Origin: JAHEEL01 sp963700375
Lineage (GTDB): Bacteria; Actinomycetota; Acidimicrobiia; Spongiisociales; UBA5794
Length of the DNA stretch: 64,000 bases
Direction: 5' to 3'
NCBI GenBank assembly: GCA_963700375.1
Contig: CAVOXF010000003.1
Span: 434,001-498,000 of the forward strand
How positions within the stretch are numbered: position 1 is the first letter of the stretch; each line of letters opens with the position of its first letter. Both the position numbers and the translations under genes were made by a program. Shown in pieces: positions 8,627 to 16,402 of the stretch. The notes below the pieces were generated by a model. The model was not told where the DNA came from. It did not search any database and saw only the letters and a program-made list of their open reading frames with translations.

Positions 8627-9666
8627 GACTTGCATTCGTCGTCAACGACATCGCGACCGAAGAAGCGGGCTACACCACGACCCGACTCGGTATCGCCGCG
8701 ACGAATCGCGGCCACGAAGCGTGGGTGATCGGCGTCGGTGACCTGGCGTACGATCCCGACGAGAAGGTGAAGGCGCGAGCTCGCCGCGTCCATCGGACCC
8801 GATACACGACCGGCCAGACCTATCTGCGGGATCTCCGCGGCAAGAGCGCCGTCCAGGAGCGCGTCACCGTCGATGATCTCGACATCCTGATGCTCAGGAA
8901 CGACCCGTCGACCGAGAAGGGAAGGCGGGAATGGGCAAAGACCGCTGCCATCGACTTCGGACGGGTTGCGATGCGGCACGGCGTGATCGTCTTGAACGAC
9001 CCGAACGGACTGGCAAAGGCCCAGAACAAGATGTACTTCCAGACGTTCCCCGAAGAAGTGCGGCCGGAGACCCTCATCACCCGGGACCGCGCAGAGATCA
9101 AGTCATTTGTGAGGGACCGCGGCAAGGCTGTGCTGAAGCCGCTCCAGGGATCAGGAGGCGACGGCGTGTTCCTCGTCCGATCCGATGATGTGGCGAACCT
9201 GAATCAGATCATCGACGCCGTGACGCGAGACGGCTATGTGATCGCCCAGGAGTACCTCACCAAGGCGGAGGACGGCGACACCCGGCTCTTCCTGATGAAC
9301 GGCGCGCCGCTCCGACATCGAGGACGCCACGCCGCGTTCCGCCGCATCCGAACCGGTGGCGACATGAGGTCCAATGTCCATGCGGGTGGCAAGCTCGGCA
9401 AAGCACACCTAGACGACGATGCGCTCCGTCTCGCCGAGATGGTGCGGCCCAAACTGGTCCAGGATGGAATGTTCCTCGTCGGCCTCGACATCGTGGGAGA
9501 CAAACTGATGGAGATCAACGTGTTCTCACCGGGTGGCCTCGGCTCGGCCCAGAAGCAGGAGGGCGTCAACTTCTCGGAAGCGGTGATCGATGCACTTGAG
9601 AACAAGGTGGACTACATGACGTACTACCGGCGGAGCTTCGAGAACTCGGAGATGGCAACCCTATGA
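8623..9666 (+). CDS. ATP-grasp ligase, glutathione synthetase/RimK-like
   Basis: Predicted carboxylate-amine ligase that activates a carboxylate with ATP and joins it to an amine. The 347-residue protein has an N-terminal GshB-type fold (MRLAFVVNDIATEE) and an ATP-grasp domain: GKAVLKPLQGSGGDGVFLV near residues 167-185, the strand VIAQEYL, DTRLFLMNG, and the metal-site segment LMEINVFSPGG near residues 296-306. TTG 8623 is chosen because GAGGGG lies 6 nt upstream and the family start MRLAFV matches; the frame upstream to 8476 looks non-coding. The substrate is unknown. It overlaps the small ORF upstream and the amidohydrolase downstream by 4 nt each. Confidence 0.88.
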   Translation: MRLAFVVNDIATEEAGYTTTRLGIAATNRGHEAWVIGVGDLAYDPDEKVKARARRVHRTRYTTGQTYLRDLRGKSAVQERVTVDDLDILMLRNDPSTEKGRREWAKTAAIDFGRVAMRHGVIVLNDPNGLAKAQNKMYFQTFPEEVRPETLITRDRAEIKSFVRDRGKAVLKPLQGSGGDGVFLVRSDDVANLNQIIDAVTRDGYVIAQEYLTKAEDGDTRLFLMNGAPLRHRGRHAAFRRIRTGGDMRSNVHAGGKLGKAHLDDDALRLAEMVRPKLVQDGMFLVGLDIVGDKLMEINVFSPGGLGSAQKQEGVNFSEAVIDALENKVDYMTYYRRSFENSEMATL

Positions 9667-10463
9667 CCGACACCGGTTGGACGATCACCACAGATTCGGC
9701 CGATCCGATCATCGCCACGGCGATTCATGCCGGTCACGACCTTCGACCCGAGGTCGTCCCATGGACGGCACTCGAGGACGCCGTACGCCTCCGCGAGGAG
9801 GACCCGTTCACGGATCGGTGGCTCCCGGTCTCGCTCAATCGGATCGGCGTTCAGCGTTCGCGGTTCGAGGTCGATGTCAATCGGCCGAGGGACGGCGCCG
9901 TGTACCTCGACGCCGACGCGGCCTGGTCCCTCGACTTGTGGACGGCCCCGTTGCCCAACGCAGTGATCCAGGGATCACTTGCGGCGTATGACGCGTTCTA
10001 TCGAGATCTCGCTGCGGTGTGTGACGAAGTCGCCGCCGCCCATCCGAGATTCGTCGTCATCGATCTGCACTCGTACAACCATCGACGCGGCGGACCCGAC
10101 GCACCAGTCGATGATCCGGATGCGAACCCGGAGATCAACGTCGGTACCGGCACCGTCGACCGTGCACTCTGGGCCGACGCCCTCGACGCATTCGAGACCG
10201 CGATGCGAGCGTTTCCGTTCGACGGAGGACACCTCGACGTGAGGGAGAATGTTCGATTCAGGGGCGGCCACATGAGCCGGTGGATCAACGAGCGATATCA
10301 AGGCAGGGGCTGTGCCCTCGCGATCGAGGTGAAGAAGATCTTCATGGACGAGTGGACCGGGGAAGTCGAAGAGGCCGTGCTCGGTTCGATCGGTGACGCC
10401 CTCTCTGCCGCGACCGACGCGGTTCGAGACGTCCTCGCGACATCATCTACCGCGGTTCGGTGA
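9663..10463 (+). CDS. N-formylglutamate amidohydrolase-family protein
   Basis: Family members cleave N-acyl amino acids, classically N-formylglutamate to glutamate and formate. The 266-residue protein has IDLHSYNHRR near residues 132-141, FRGGHMSRWI near 200-209, and ALAIEVKKIFMDEW near 219-232, the conserved metal- and substrate-binding blocks of this zinc amidohydrolase fold. The ATG overlaps the stop of the ATP-grasp gene. Its 3' end overlaps the converging metallopeptidase gene by 17 nt. With the ligase and peptidase it forms a recurrent trio in bacterial genomes (recollection, not checked here). Confidence 0.85.
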   Translation: MTDTGWTITTDSADPIIATAIHAGHDLRPEVVPWTALEDAVRLREEDPFTDRWLPVSLNRIGVQRSRFEVDVNRPRDGAVYLDADAAWSLDLWTAPLPNAVIQGSLAAYDAFYRDLAAVCDEVAAAHPRFVVIDLHSYNHRRGGPDAPVDDPDANPEINVGTGTVDRALWADALDAFETAMRAFPFDGGHLDVRENVRFRGGHMSRWINERYQGRGCALAIEVKKIFMDEWTGEVEEAVLGSIGDALSAATDAVRDVLATSSTAVR

Positions 10464-12354
10464 GGGCGACAAGGTCGTCATTGTCGCGCAGGCGCTCCAA
10501 CCGGTAGTGCGTGTCGGGAAGGTCGAGATAGCTCGGTCGCAGGGGGGGCGCCACGAGAACTCGCCGCCGCTGAAGTTCCTCGATGACCGACGCTTGGCTC
10601 ACCGAAATCTTCCCTACGAGGAGGGTTTCGAGTCGTCCGCCGTCACCGAGGTAGGCGACCACTCGCTGGAGGCCGCGCAGGTAGATGGCGTCCTTCACGA
10701 AACCTCCGCTGCGGTGAACCCGGGCGGCAATCTGAAATCCCGCGTGTGGAGCCATACCGTATTCGCCCGTCAAGAGTCGGAACGTCTCGATGAACTCACT
10801 GCCGTCACCCACAGCGCGGGCTGCGATCACGCGTGCTGCAAGCGTCCGGAGCCGGGCTTCGGTGAGTCCGGCGACGAGATACTCCGCGAGCACGGCCAGC
10901 CCTTCTTGCAGTTCGTCGTATCCGGCAAGACCGGTCGCAAGCAGCCTGAACCGCTGCGCCGAACCGTTCCAGTAGGTCAGAACATGGGTGCCGACTTCAT
11001 GCTGGATGAGCGGCTCGACGCGATGGCTCGCGATTCGCATCTTCGACCCCACGAGAAGGCTCCCTTGGGATACGACGAGCGACGTCACATCGTCACGCAC
11101 TTCGACCTTGGCGCCGATGGTCGGGTACACAAGCCGATACCGCTCGATCTCCTCAGCAGCGGAGGCCGCAAACTCGGTGGCACCGACACTCCGGGCCCTG
11201 CGCGTCGACACGGCAGGCTGGATCCGCACGAGGAGGTCATGGGCGATTCCAACCATCGTCGAATCCACCGCCCCGAAAAGGGCGATACCCGAGTGAAGGA
11301 AACGCGCCGTGCCTCGGTCTCCCAGAAGATCCAGCTTCAGCGACAGCTCCCGTTGTTTCTCCGTGAAGATCGATTCGAGCGTCGGGTCCTCGACACGATC
11401 GATCGGAATCGAATAGAGCAATCGCTTCAGCGACGCGGGATCGACATCGAGGGGCCGATAGGCAAACCGCGGGGATCGGTCGAACTTGAATCGCTGGAAC
11501 CTGCGGTACTCACTGTCCGTGTTGACGGGCGAAACCATGAGCAGCAGATCGAATGCGGATCCGATGCTCGCGAGTTCCCGGTCCACGCGGGAGGCCGCCC
11601 TCACAAAGGCATGACGACCGAGCGCCTGGTAGTGCCGGGGCCGATGCGTGGTCTGGTTGAATGCGAATTCGTAGAGCGACTGCTGCAGCGCTCTGGAGAA
11701 CTGACGATGCAGCGCTCGAGCGACGATCGGGTACACCTCTCCGGTATTCCCATCCCGGTAGATCGGCCTGATCTCGATTCCGGTCACCCGGACTGCGGAT
11801 TTCGCCGTACCGAACGACGGTGAGATCCGGGGCAGGCGCGGAGGCGAGAGACGGCCTCCGGCGGCCAGCTCGACCTCGGCCGACGCTCCATCGATCTCCA
11901 CCCTTCTCAGTCCGTTCAGCAGGCGAACGACGCTCGGAGAGCCGGCTTCGCGTCGCGCCACGACCACCTTGAATCCGGGCGCCCGAAGGGCGCCGTTGGG
12001 CATCGCCGCCGTGTCACGGTCGGGACCGGCCCAGATCTCGACTACCAGGAAGCCGCCGAATACGGCGGTCATCGCGTCGGCGACCGTCGCAACCAGGTCG
12101 GCCACCTGCGTGCGGTGCTTGCGGTGTCTGGGCGCGATGAGGTACGACGCCTCGCCCTTCGCGAATCGGTCGGTCCCGAGGTCGTGGCCTGCCTCGGGGG
12201 GCCGATAGACGATGAGAAACGGCAGCTGTCGGTCGATATGAAGCCGCCCGCCGTCGGGAAGGGACCGACGGATGGGCAGGTTTCGTTCGAGCCGATCAGA
12301 GATCTCTTTGATCAGCCTGCTGCTGATGACGGAACGATTGCCAGCCGATGCCAC
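10447..12354 (-). CDS. MATCAP/DUF1704-type metallopeptidase (QEGLA-motif protein)
   Basis: A 635-residue protein with the signatures of the family called 'flavohemoglobin expression-modulating QEGLA motif protein', related to eukaryotic MATCAP, a tubulin tyrosine carboxypeptidase. HEVGTH at residues 452-457 supplies the HExxxH zinc site, QEGLA lies at 483-487, and the conserved FVKDAIYLRG near 552-561 follows. No signal peptide or membrane segment is seen, so it is probably cytosolic. The N-terminal ~400 residues have no domain I recognise. GTG 12354 follows a GGAG. It converges on and overlaps the amidohydrolase gene, so the pair may be co-regulated by antisense transcription. Function in this organism is unknown; removal of a C-terminal residue is inferred. 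Confidence 0.88.
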   Translation of the reverse strand: MASAGNRSVISSRLIKEISDRLERNLPIRRSLPDGGRLHIDRQLPFLIVYRPPEAGHDLGTDRFAKGEASYLIAPRHRKHRTQVADLVATVADAMTAVFGGFLVVEIWAGPDRDTAAMPNGALRAPGFKVVVARREAGSPSVVRLLNGLRRVEIDGASAEVELAAGGRLSPPRLPRISPSFGTAKSAVRVTGIEIRPIYRDGNTGEVYPIVARALHRQFSRALQQSLYEFAFNQTTHRPRHYQALGRHAFVRAASRVDRELASIGSAFDLLLMVSPVNTDSEYRRFQRFKFDRSPRFAYRPLDVDPASLKRLLYSIPIDRVEDPTLESIFTEKQRELSLKLDLLGDRGTARFLHSGIALFGAVDSTMVGIAHDLLVRIQPAVSTRRARSVGATEFAASAAEEIERYRLVYPTIGAKVEVRDDVTSLVVSQGSLLVGSKMRIASHRVEPLIQHEVGTHVLTYWNGSAQRFRLLATGLAGYDELQEGLAVLAEYLVAGLTEARLRTLAARVIAARAVGDGSEFIETFRLLTGEYGMAPHAGFQIAARVHRSGGFVKDAIYLRGLQRVVAYLGDGGRLETLLVGKISVSQASVIEELQRRRVLVAPPLRPSYLDLPDTHYRLERLRDNDDLVALTEPR

Positions 12355-12534
12355 GATGCTCCAATCGGGCCGGGGGTGCCCGACCGAGAGCCACGACGGC
12401 GCCGCGACGCTCGATTCATTCTACGGCCTCGCCATGCCCTCGAACGCCGACATCCGGTCCCCGCGCTCGTCCAGGCTCCCTCAGATCTGCATCACCGCAC
12501 CGCTAGGATCGGAGTCAACCCAGGAGGATTCGAG

Positions 12535-13287
12535 TTGGCGCTGGTGGACTGTCCCGAGTGTGGCGACCGGATCTCAACGATCTCGCCGCAATGTCCGAAC
12601 TGTGGCCACGTCTTCTCTGAGGAAGTAGCGGCAATCCAGCGGGACTCCGAAGTGATTGCCACCCCTCGTCGGGCGGTTGGGCCGCCGTCTTCCGCTGCAC
12701 AGCCCCGATCACAAAGCAATTGGGTAGTCGGGTTGACCGTTGCGGCCGTCGTTACCGTGATCCTCGTAGTCGTCGGGGCCGCGCTACTCCTGGCTCGATC
12801 GGTGAGCATCAGCAATCCTTTCGAGGACTCCGGTACGGTCGACAATGCGTCGACCCAATCCGCGGTCGCGACTGAGACGACCGCTTCCGCTCCAACCACG
12901 GTCACGACCATCGCAATCTCCGACGACGACTTCGACCTGAGTGTCGGCGAGTGCCTCGACGCCGCCGCGCTGGATCGCTACATCGTCGGCGAGGACTACG
13001 ACACCACACCGTGCGCCGACCCCCACGACTACGAGGTGTACTTCCTCTATGAGTACGCAGCGGGACCGTTTCCGGGCGAGGATGAGGTGGACGATGAGTT
13101 GGCAGCTGCTTGCGAGGATGCATTCGAGGGGTATGTCGGTCGCGACTACGAATCATCTTCGCTCAACATCTACCGTCTCTGGCCGGCGGCGGGACTGTGG
13201 GAATCGGGGGGGCGCATCGGCGAATGCCTGCTGTTCGACATCGACTCGAACCCGCTGACGGGCTCGGCATACCAGAGCGGGTGGTGA
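12535..13287 (+). CDS. Zinc-ribbon, single-pass membrane protein with septum-formation-like C-terminal domain
   Basis: A 250-residue protein. A zinc ribbon CPECGDRISTISPQCPNCG (residues ~6-24) lies at the cytoplasmic N-terminus, then a transmembrane helix (VVGLTVAAVVTVILVVVGAALL, about residues 63-85 in sense), a Ser/Thr-rich linker and an extracellular domain with four cysteines (VGECLDAA, TTPCADPHDYEV, AACEDAF, IGECLLF). The CADPHDYEV type of motif is common in actinobacterial 'septum formation' family domains. TTG 12535 is chosen for the AGGAGG 7 nt upstream; the upstream part of the open frame is unlikely to be coding. The function is unknown. Confidence 0.8.
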   Translation: MALVDCPECGDRISTISPQCPNCGHVFSEEVAAIQRDSEVIATPRRAVGPPSSAAQPRSQSNWVVGLTVAAVVTVILVVVGAALLLARSVSISNPFEDSGTVDNASTQSAVATETTASAPTTVTTIAISDDDFDLSVGECLDAAALDRYIVGEDYDTTPCADPHDYEVYFLYEYAAGPFPGEDEVDDELAAACEDAFEGYVGRDYESSSLNIYRLWPAAGLWESGGRIGECLLFDIDSNPLTGSAYQSGW

Positions 13288-13307
13288 CGTCGCCCACGAC
13301 CGGCCGG

Positions 13308-13838
13308 TCAATCCAGGCGGGTGTCGTACACGAGACGGAACGCGCCGTTGGAGTAGGCAACGGTTTCGACCAGGAGCATCGGCCCGTCGTACGCATCGCT
13401 GAAGAGGGGGATCCCATCGCCGAGCGCCTCCGGCATCACGGTGATGTCCAGCGTGTCGATCGCACCACCGCGAAGCCCCTCCGTGACCACCCTCCCTCCA
13501 CCGAACACCCACAGCCGCTTGGGCGTCTCCGCTGAGAACGAGCGAATCGCTTCCGCGGTCGGTCTCGCAGCGAAGCGGATGTCGGCACCTTCGGGAACCG
13601 GCAGGTCGGCGCGCGTGGTGAGCACCATCGTCGGCCGGTCGCCCCACGTCCATCCCCATCCGACGGTCTGCACATAGGTGGTGCTTCCCATGATGAGCGC
13701 GCCGACACCGTCAACGAACCCGTCGAAGTCGTACTCCTCGATCGGGTACTTCTCGAGGTAGTCAACGGAACCATCGGCCCTGCACACGTAGCCGTCAAGG
13801 CTGACGGCGAGGCTCGCGACGACATCTGATTCGGCCAT
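13308..13838 (-). CDS. Dihydrofolate reductase/RibD C-terminal-family protein
   Basis: A 176-residue protein of the RibD_C/DHFR-like fold, which binds NADPH; the substrate is usually unknown for such stand-alone copies. MAESDVVASLAVSLDGYV is the N-terminal strand-loop, ALIMGSTTYV the second conserved block, LWVFGGGRVV the nucleotide loop, and ALGDGIPLF the C-terminal signature. It sits 4 nt downstream of the ferredoxin-oxidoreductase beta gene on the same strand and may be its cotranscribed tail gene. A distant paralogue lies at 60.6 kb. Confidence 0.85.
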   Translation of the reverse strand: MAESDVVASLAVSLDGYVCRADGSVDYLEKYPIEEYDFDGFVDGVGALIMGSTTYVQTVGWGWTWGDRPTMVLTTRADLPVPEGADIRFAARPTAEAIRSFSAETPKRLWVFGGGRVVTEGLRGGAIDTLDITVMPEALGDGIPLFSDAYDGPMLLVETVAYSNGAFRLVYDTRLD

Positions 13839-13842
13839 CCGC

Positions 13843-15171
13843 TCAACCTGCGGCGAGGTCGATCCCGGTCTCGATCGCCTGAAGGTTCACTTCGGAGAAC
13901 GAACCGGCACCCGCTGACTGTCGCAAGGCGTCGATCGGGTACGGATCGGTCAGGGTCAGGGCGGCGGCAAGGAACACGAGTCCCAGCGATGTCTTCGGGA
14001 TGCGCTCGGCCGCGGCCTTCGGATCGATCACCACGACCCTGGCGTTGGTGACCACATCGGCGTATTCGGGAATGGTCAGTACCAGGTCGCCGGCGGTCAT
14101 CCCGGTGAGGTACGGACCGGCCTTCCCGTAGCCGTCGGTCGAGATGATCCCCAGGACGTTCGGGCTCGTCACCGCAGTGAGGGGCATTTCACCAGGGGCA
14201 AGCCACAACTCGGTCACCGAGTGGCCGGCCTTCACCGTCACCGGGTAGTCATCGCGCTGCGCCGCCCAGAGACCGGACCGAATGCCGGCGATCGCGATCA
14301 GTCGTGCTGCGGAGCGCACCTTTCCGCCTGCGGATCCAGCGATGACAATCGACATCGGCCGATCCAGCGTGTGGTCGTGGTCAACCGGGACGGGCCGGGC
14401 GCCGGCAATCGGAGACCCTTTGTCCGAGACGTGAGCGGCCCGGTAACCGATCGCGTACTCGGTCACTGCCCGCTCGTAGAGGAGACCGGGTTCCATCCCC
14501 CAGGACCGCATCGAATCTTCCATCCCGGCCCGGGTGAACTTGTTCGACCGAACGTAGTACGCGGTGCACAGGTCCCAGACATCGAGCAGCGCGAATCCCG
14601 GCGTCGTCATCGCAGCGATGAACCGGTCCGCGAGGTCCTGATCGAAGGACGACCCGCGGTAGACGTATGCGGCACCGTTCACACCGACCGTGGCGCAGAT
14701 GTCGAGGGGGTGTTCGAGGTTGCCATACGGGGTCGTCGACGTGATGCCGCCTTCGGGGGTCGTTGTCGAGTGTTGGCCGCCGGTCATGCCGAAATTGAGG
14801 TTGTTCATCACGATGACGGTGATCCCGATATTGCGGCGTGCCGCGGAAAGCAGGTGCGCTCCGCCGATGCCCGTCCCCCCGTCGCCCATGATGACGATCA
14901 CCTCGAGGTCCGGGTTGGCGAGCTTGATCCCGGTCGCGTACGTGACCGACCGCCCGTGAAGACCGTGGAACGCCGATGTGTTGAAGTACTGATCGGAGAG
15001 TCCGGAGCAGCCGATGTCGGACACGATCACGACCTTGGCCGGATCGAGCTTGAGTTTGATCATCGCCTCGTTCAGGCGGTCGAGGATCGGCCCGTGGCCA
15101 CACCCCGGGCAGAACGGGTAGGGGTCGTCGGTGCGGAACGTGGCGATGGGTGTGATCGTGATCGTGCTCAT
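13843..15171 (-). CDS. korB: 2-oxoacid:ferredoxin oxidoreductase, fused beta and gamma subunits (KorB-like)
   Basis: Part of the TPP- and iron-sulfur-dependent enzyme that oxidises a 2-oxoacid, probably 2-oxoglutarate, to the acyl-CoA with ferredoxin as acceptor. Residues ~1-260 are the beta subunit: PFCPGCGHG and SDIGCSG supply cluster-binding cysteines, and GDGGTGIGG...NNLNFGMTGGQ is the TPP site. Residues ~275-442 are a gamma-type domain (MSIVIAGSAGGKV...) normally encoded separately. The ATG overlaps the alpha-subunit stop by 4 nt. No dedicated delta/ferredoxin gene is next to it. Assignment as KorB rather than PorB rests on the architecture and is not certain. Confidence 0.9.
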   Translation of the reverse strand: MSTITITPIATFRTDDPYPFCPGCGHGPILDRLNEAMIKLKLDPAKVVIVSDIGCSGLSDQYFNTSAFHGLHGRSVTYATGIKLANPDLEVIVIMGDGGTGIGGAHLLSAARRNIGITVIVMNNLNFGMTGGQHSTTTPEGGITSTTPYGNLEHPLDICATVGVNGAAYVYRGSSFDQDLADRFIAAMTTPGFALLDVWDLCTAYYVRSNKFTRAGMEDSMRSWGMEPGLLYERAVTEYAIGYRAAHVSDKGSPIAGARPVPVDHDHTLDRPMSIVIAGSAGGKVRSAARLIAIAGIRSGLWAAQRDDYPVTVKAGHSVTELWLAPGEMPLTAVTSPNVLGIISTDGYGKAGPYLTGMTAGDLVLTIPEYADVVTNARVVVIDPKAAAERIPKTSLGLVFLAAALTLTDPYPIDALRQSAGAGSFSEVNLQAIETGIDLAAG

Positions 15172-16295
15172 CGGACGGCCTCGACGATCTCGTCGACGGT
15201 GATCAGCGTGCCGTCGATCCGGTTCACGCCGAGCACCTCACGGTCTCCTGCGATGCGTTCGATCTCTCGCCGGTACAGGCCCATGTTGAGCTCCGGGATG
15301 ATGATCCGGTCGATCCCCTCGAATGCAGCGGCAAGTGCCGTCTCCGGGATGGGCCAGAGGCTCTGCACCACCAGCCCTGATGCTTTGACTCCCTCCGACC
15401 GAAGCTTGGAGATTGCGGCACGCGCGGCGCCGGCGGTGACGCCGTAGGAGATCACCAGGGTGTCGGCCCCCGGTTCCGAATCGACGTCGACCATCTCGAT
15501 CTCGTCCCGGTGCGCTTCGATCTTGTCGATGAGGTGTTGGTTGAGCGCCCCGACCTTGGTCGCGTTCTTGGTGATGTATGCGCCTTCGTCGTGGGTCGAA
15601 CCGGTCAGCCGGAAAGGGTCACCTTCGCCATAGCGCCGCATCGGCTCGACCGCGTCGGACGGGTGCCACGCGTACGGCAGGCCGCTGTCCTTCTCGACCC
15701 GGTCGACGACCCCGACCTCGGGGTACTCGTCCACGTCGACGGCCGAAAGCGTCATGGCCAGCTCTTTGTCGGTCAGCAGGAAGACCGGGCAACGGAATCG
15801 CTCGGCGAGTTCGAAGGCCTTGGCCGTGAGCCCGTACGATTCGGGGACGCTGGAGGGGGCGAGCACAATCACGGGGTATCCCCCGGCGGTGCCCCACCGG
15901 ACGAACTGGATGTCGCCCTGTGCGACGGTGGTTGCCCCGCCGGTTGCCGGACCGAGGCGCTGCACGTCAACGACGACGAGCGGGACCTCGCCCATGACCG
16001 CAAGGCCGATGTTCTCGGAGTAGAGGCTGATCCCGGGCCCCGACGTCGCGGTCATCGACTTCGCCCCGGCCATGGCCGCTCCGATGCACATGCCCATCGA
16101 GGCGATCTCGTCCTCTCCCTGCATGGCGACACCACCCACCTTGGGGAGTTCACGCATCATCGCCATGAGAATCCCGGAGGCGGGAGTAATCGGATATCCG
16201 GCGAAGAAGGTGCACCCGGCGTCGATCGCTCCGCGCACGATCGCAGTGGCACCGTCAACGTACTCGCGGCGGGGCGCTTCGGTAGTCGTGGTCAT
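15168..16295 (-). CDS. korA: 2-oxoacid:ferredoxin oxidoreductase alpha subunit (KorA-like)
   Basis: Alpha subunit of the 2-oxoacid:ferredoxin oxidoreductase, 375 residues. GYPITPASGI near residues 34-43 is the substrate/TPP signature, ATSGPGISLYSENIGLA near 83-99 the second conserved block, and QGDIQFVRWGTAGGYP the third. The C-terminal ~100 residues form the transketolase-C-like domain (VVQSLWPIPE). First gene of a two- or three-gene unit (alpha, beta-gamma, reductase-like). A -10-like TAGCCT sits 6 nt before the ATG, so the message may be leaderless. Confidence 0.92.
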   Translation of the reverse strand: MTTTTEAPRREYVDGATAIVRGAIDAGCTFFAGYPITPASGILMAMMRELPKVGGVAMQGEDEIASMGMCIGAAMAGAKSMTATSGPGISLYSENIGLAVMGEVPLVVVDVQRLGPATGGATTVAQGDIQFVRWGTAGGYPVIVLAPSSVPESYGLTAKAFELAERFRCPVFLLTDKELAMTLSAVDVDEYPEVGVVDRVEKDSGLPYAWHPSDAVEPMRRYGEGDPFRLTGSTHDEGAYITKNATKVGALNQHLIDKIEAHRDEIEMVDVDSEPGADTLVISYGVTAGAARAAISKLRSEGVKASGLVVQSLWPIPETALAAAFEGIDRIIIPELNMGLYRREIERIAGDREVLGVNRIDGTLITVDEIVEAVR

Positions 16296-16301
16296 AGGGA
16301 A

Positions 16302-16307
16302 AGGCTA
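16302..16307 (-). promoter_or_regulatory. Candidate -10 element for the korA operon
   Basis: TAGCCT on the minus strand ends 6 nt before the ATG at 16295 with no ribosome-binding site in between, the same spacing as other apparent leaderless genes in this window. Confidence 0.35.
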
Positions 16308-16402
16308 GACCTGGCGAACATGTTCCGGGCTCCACTCCGGGTGCCCAACGCGGACATCCACGCGGCCGGAGCCGCGTGGATGCACCGTGGTCGTCTGGTC
16401 GG

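Noticed and set aside
10393..11823. Long plus-strand open frame antisense to the QEGLA metallopeptidase
   Set aside because: Arg/Gly/His-rich low-complexity sequence without any motif; it mirrors a real GC-rich gene on the other strand.
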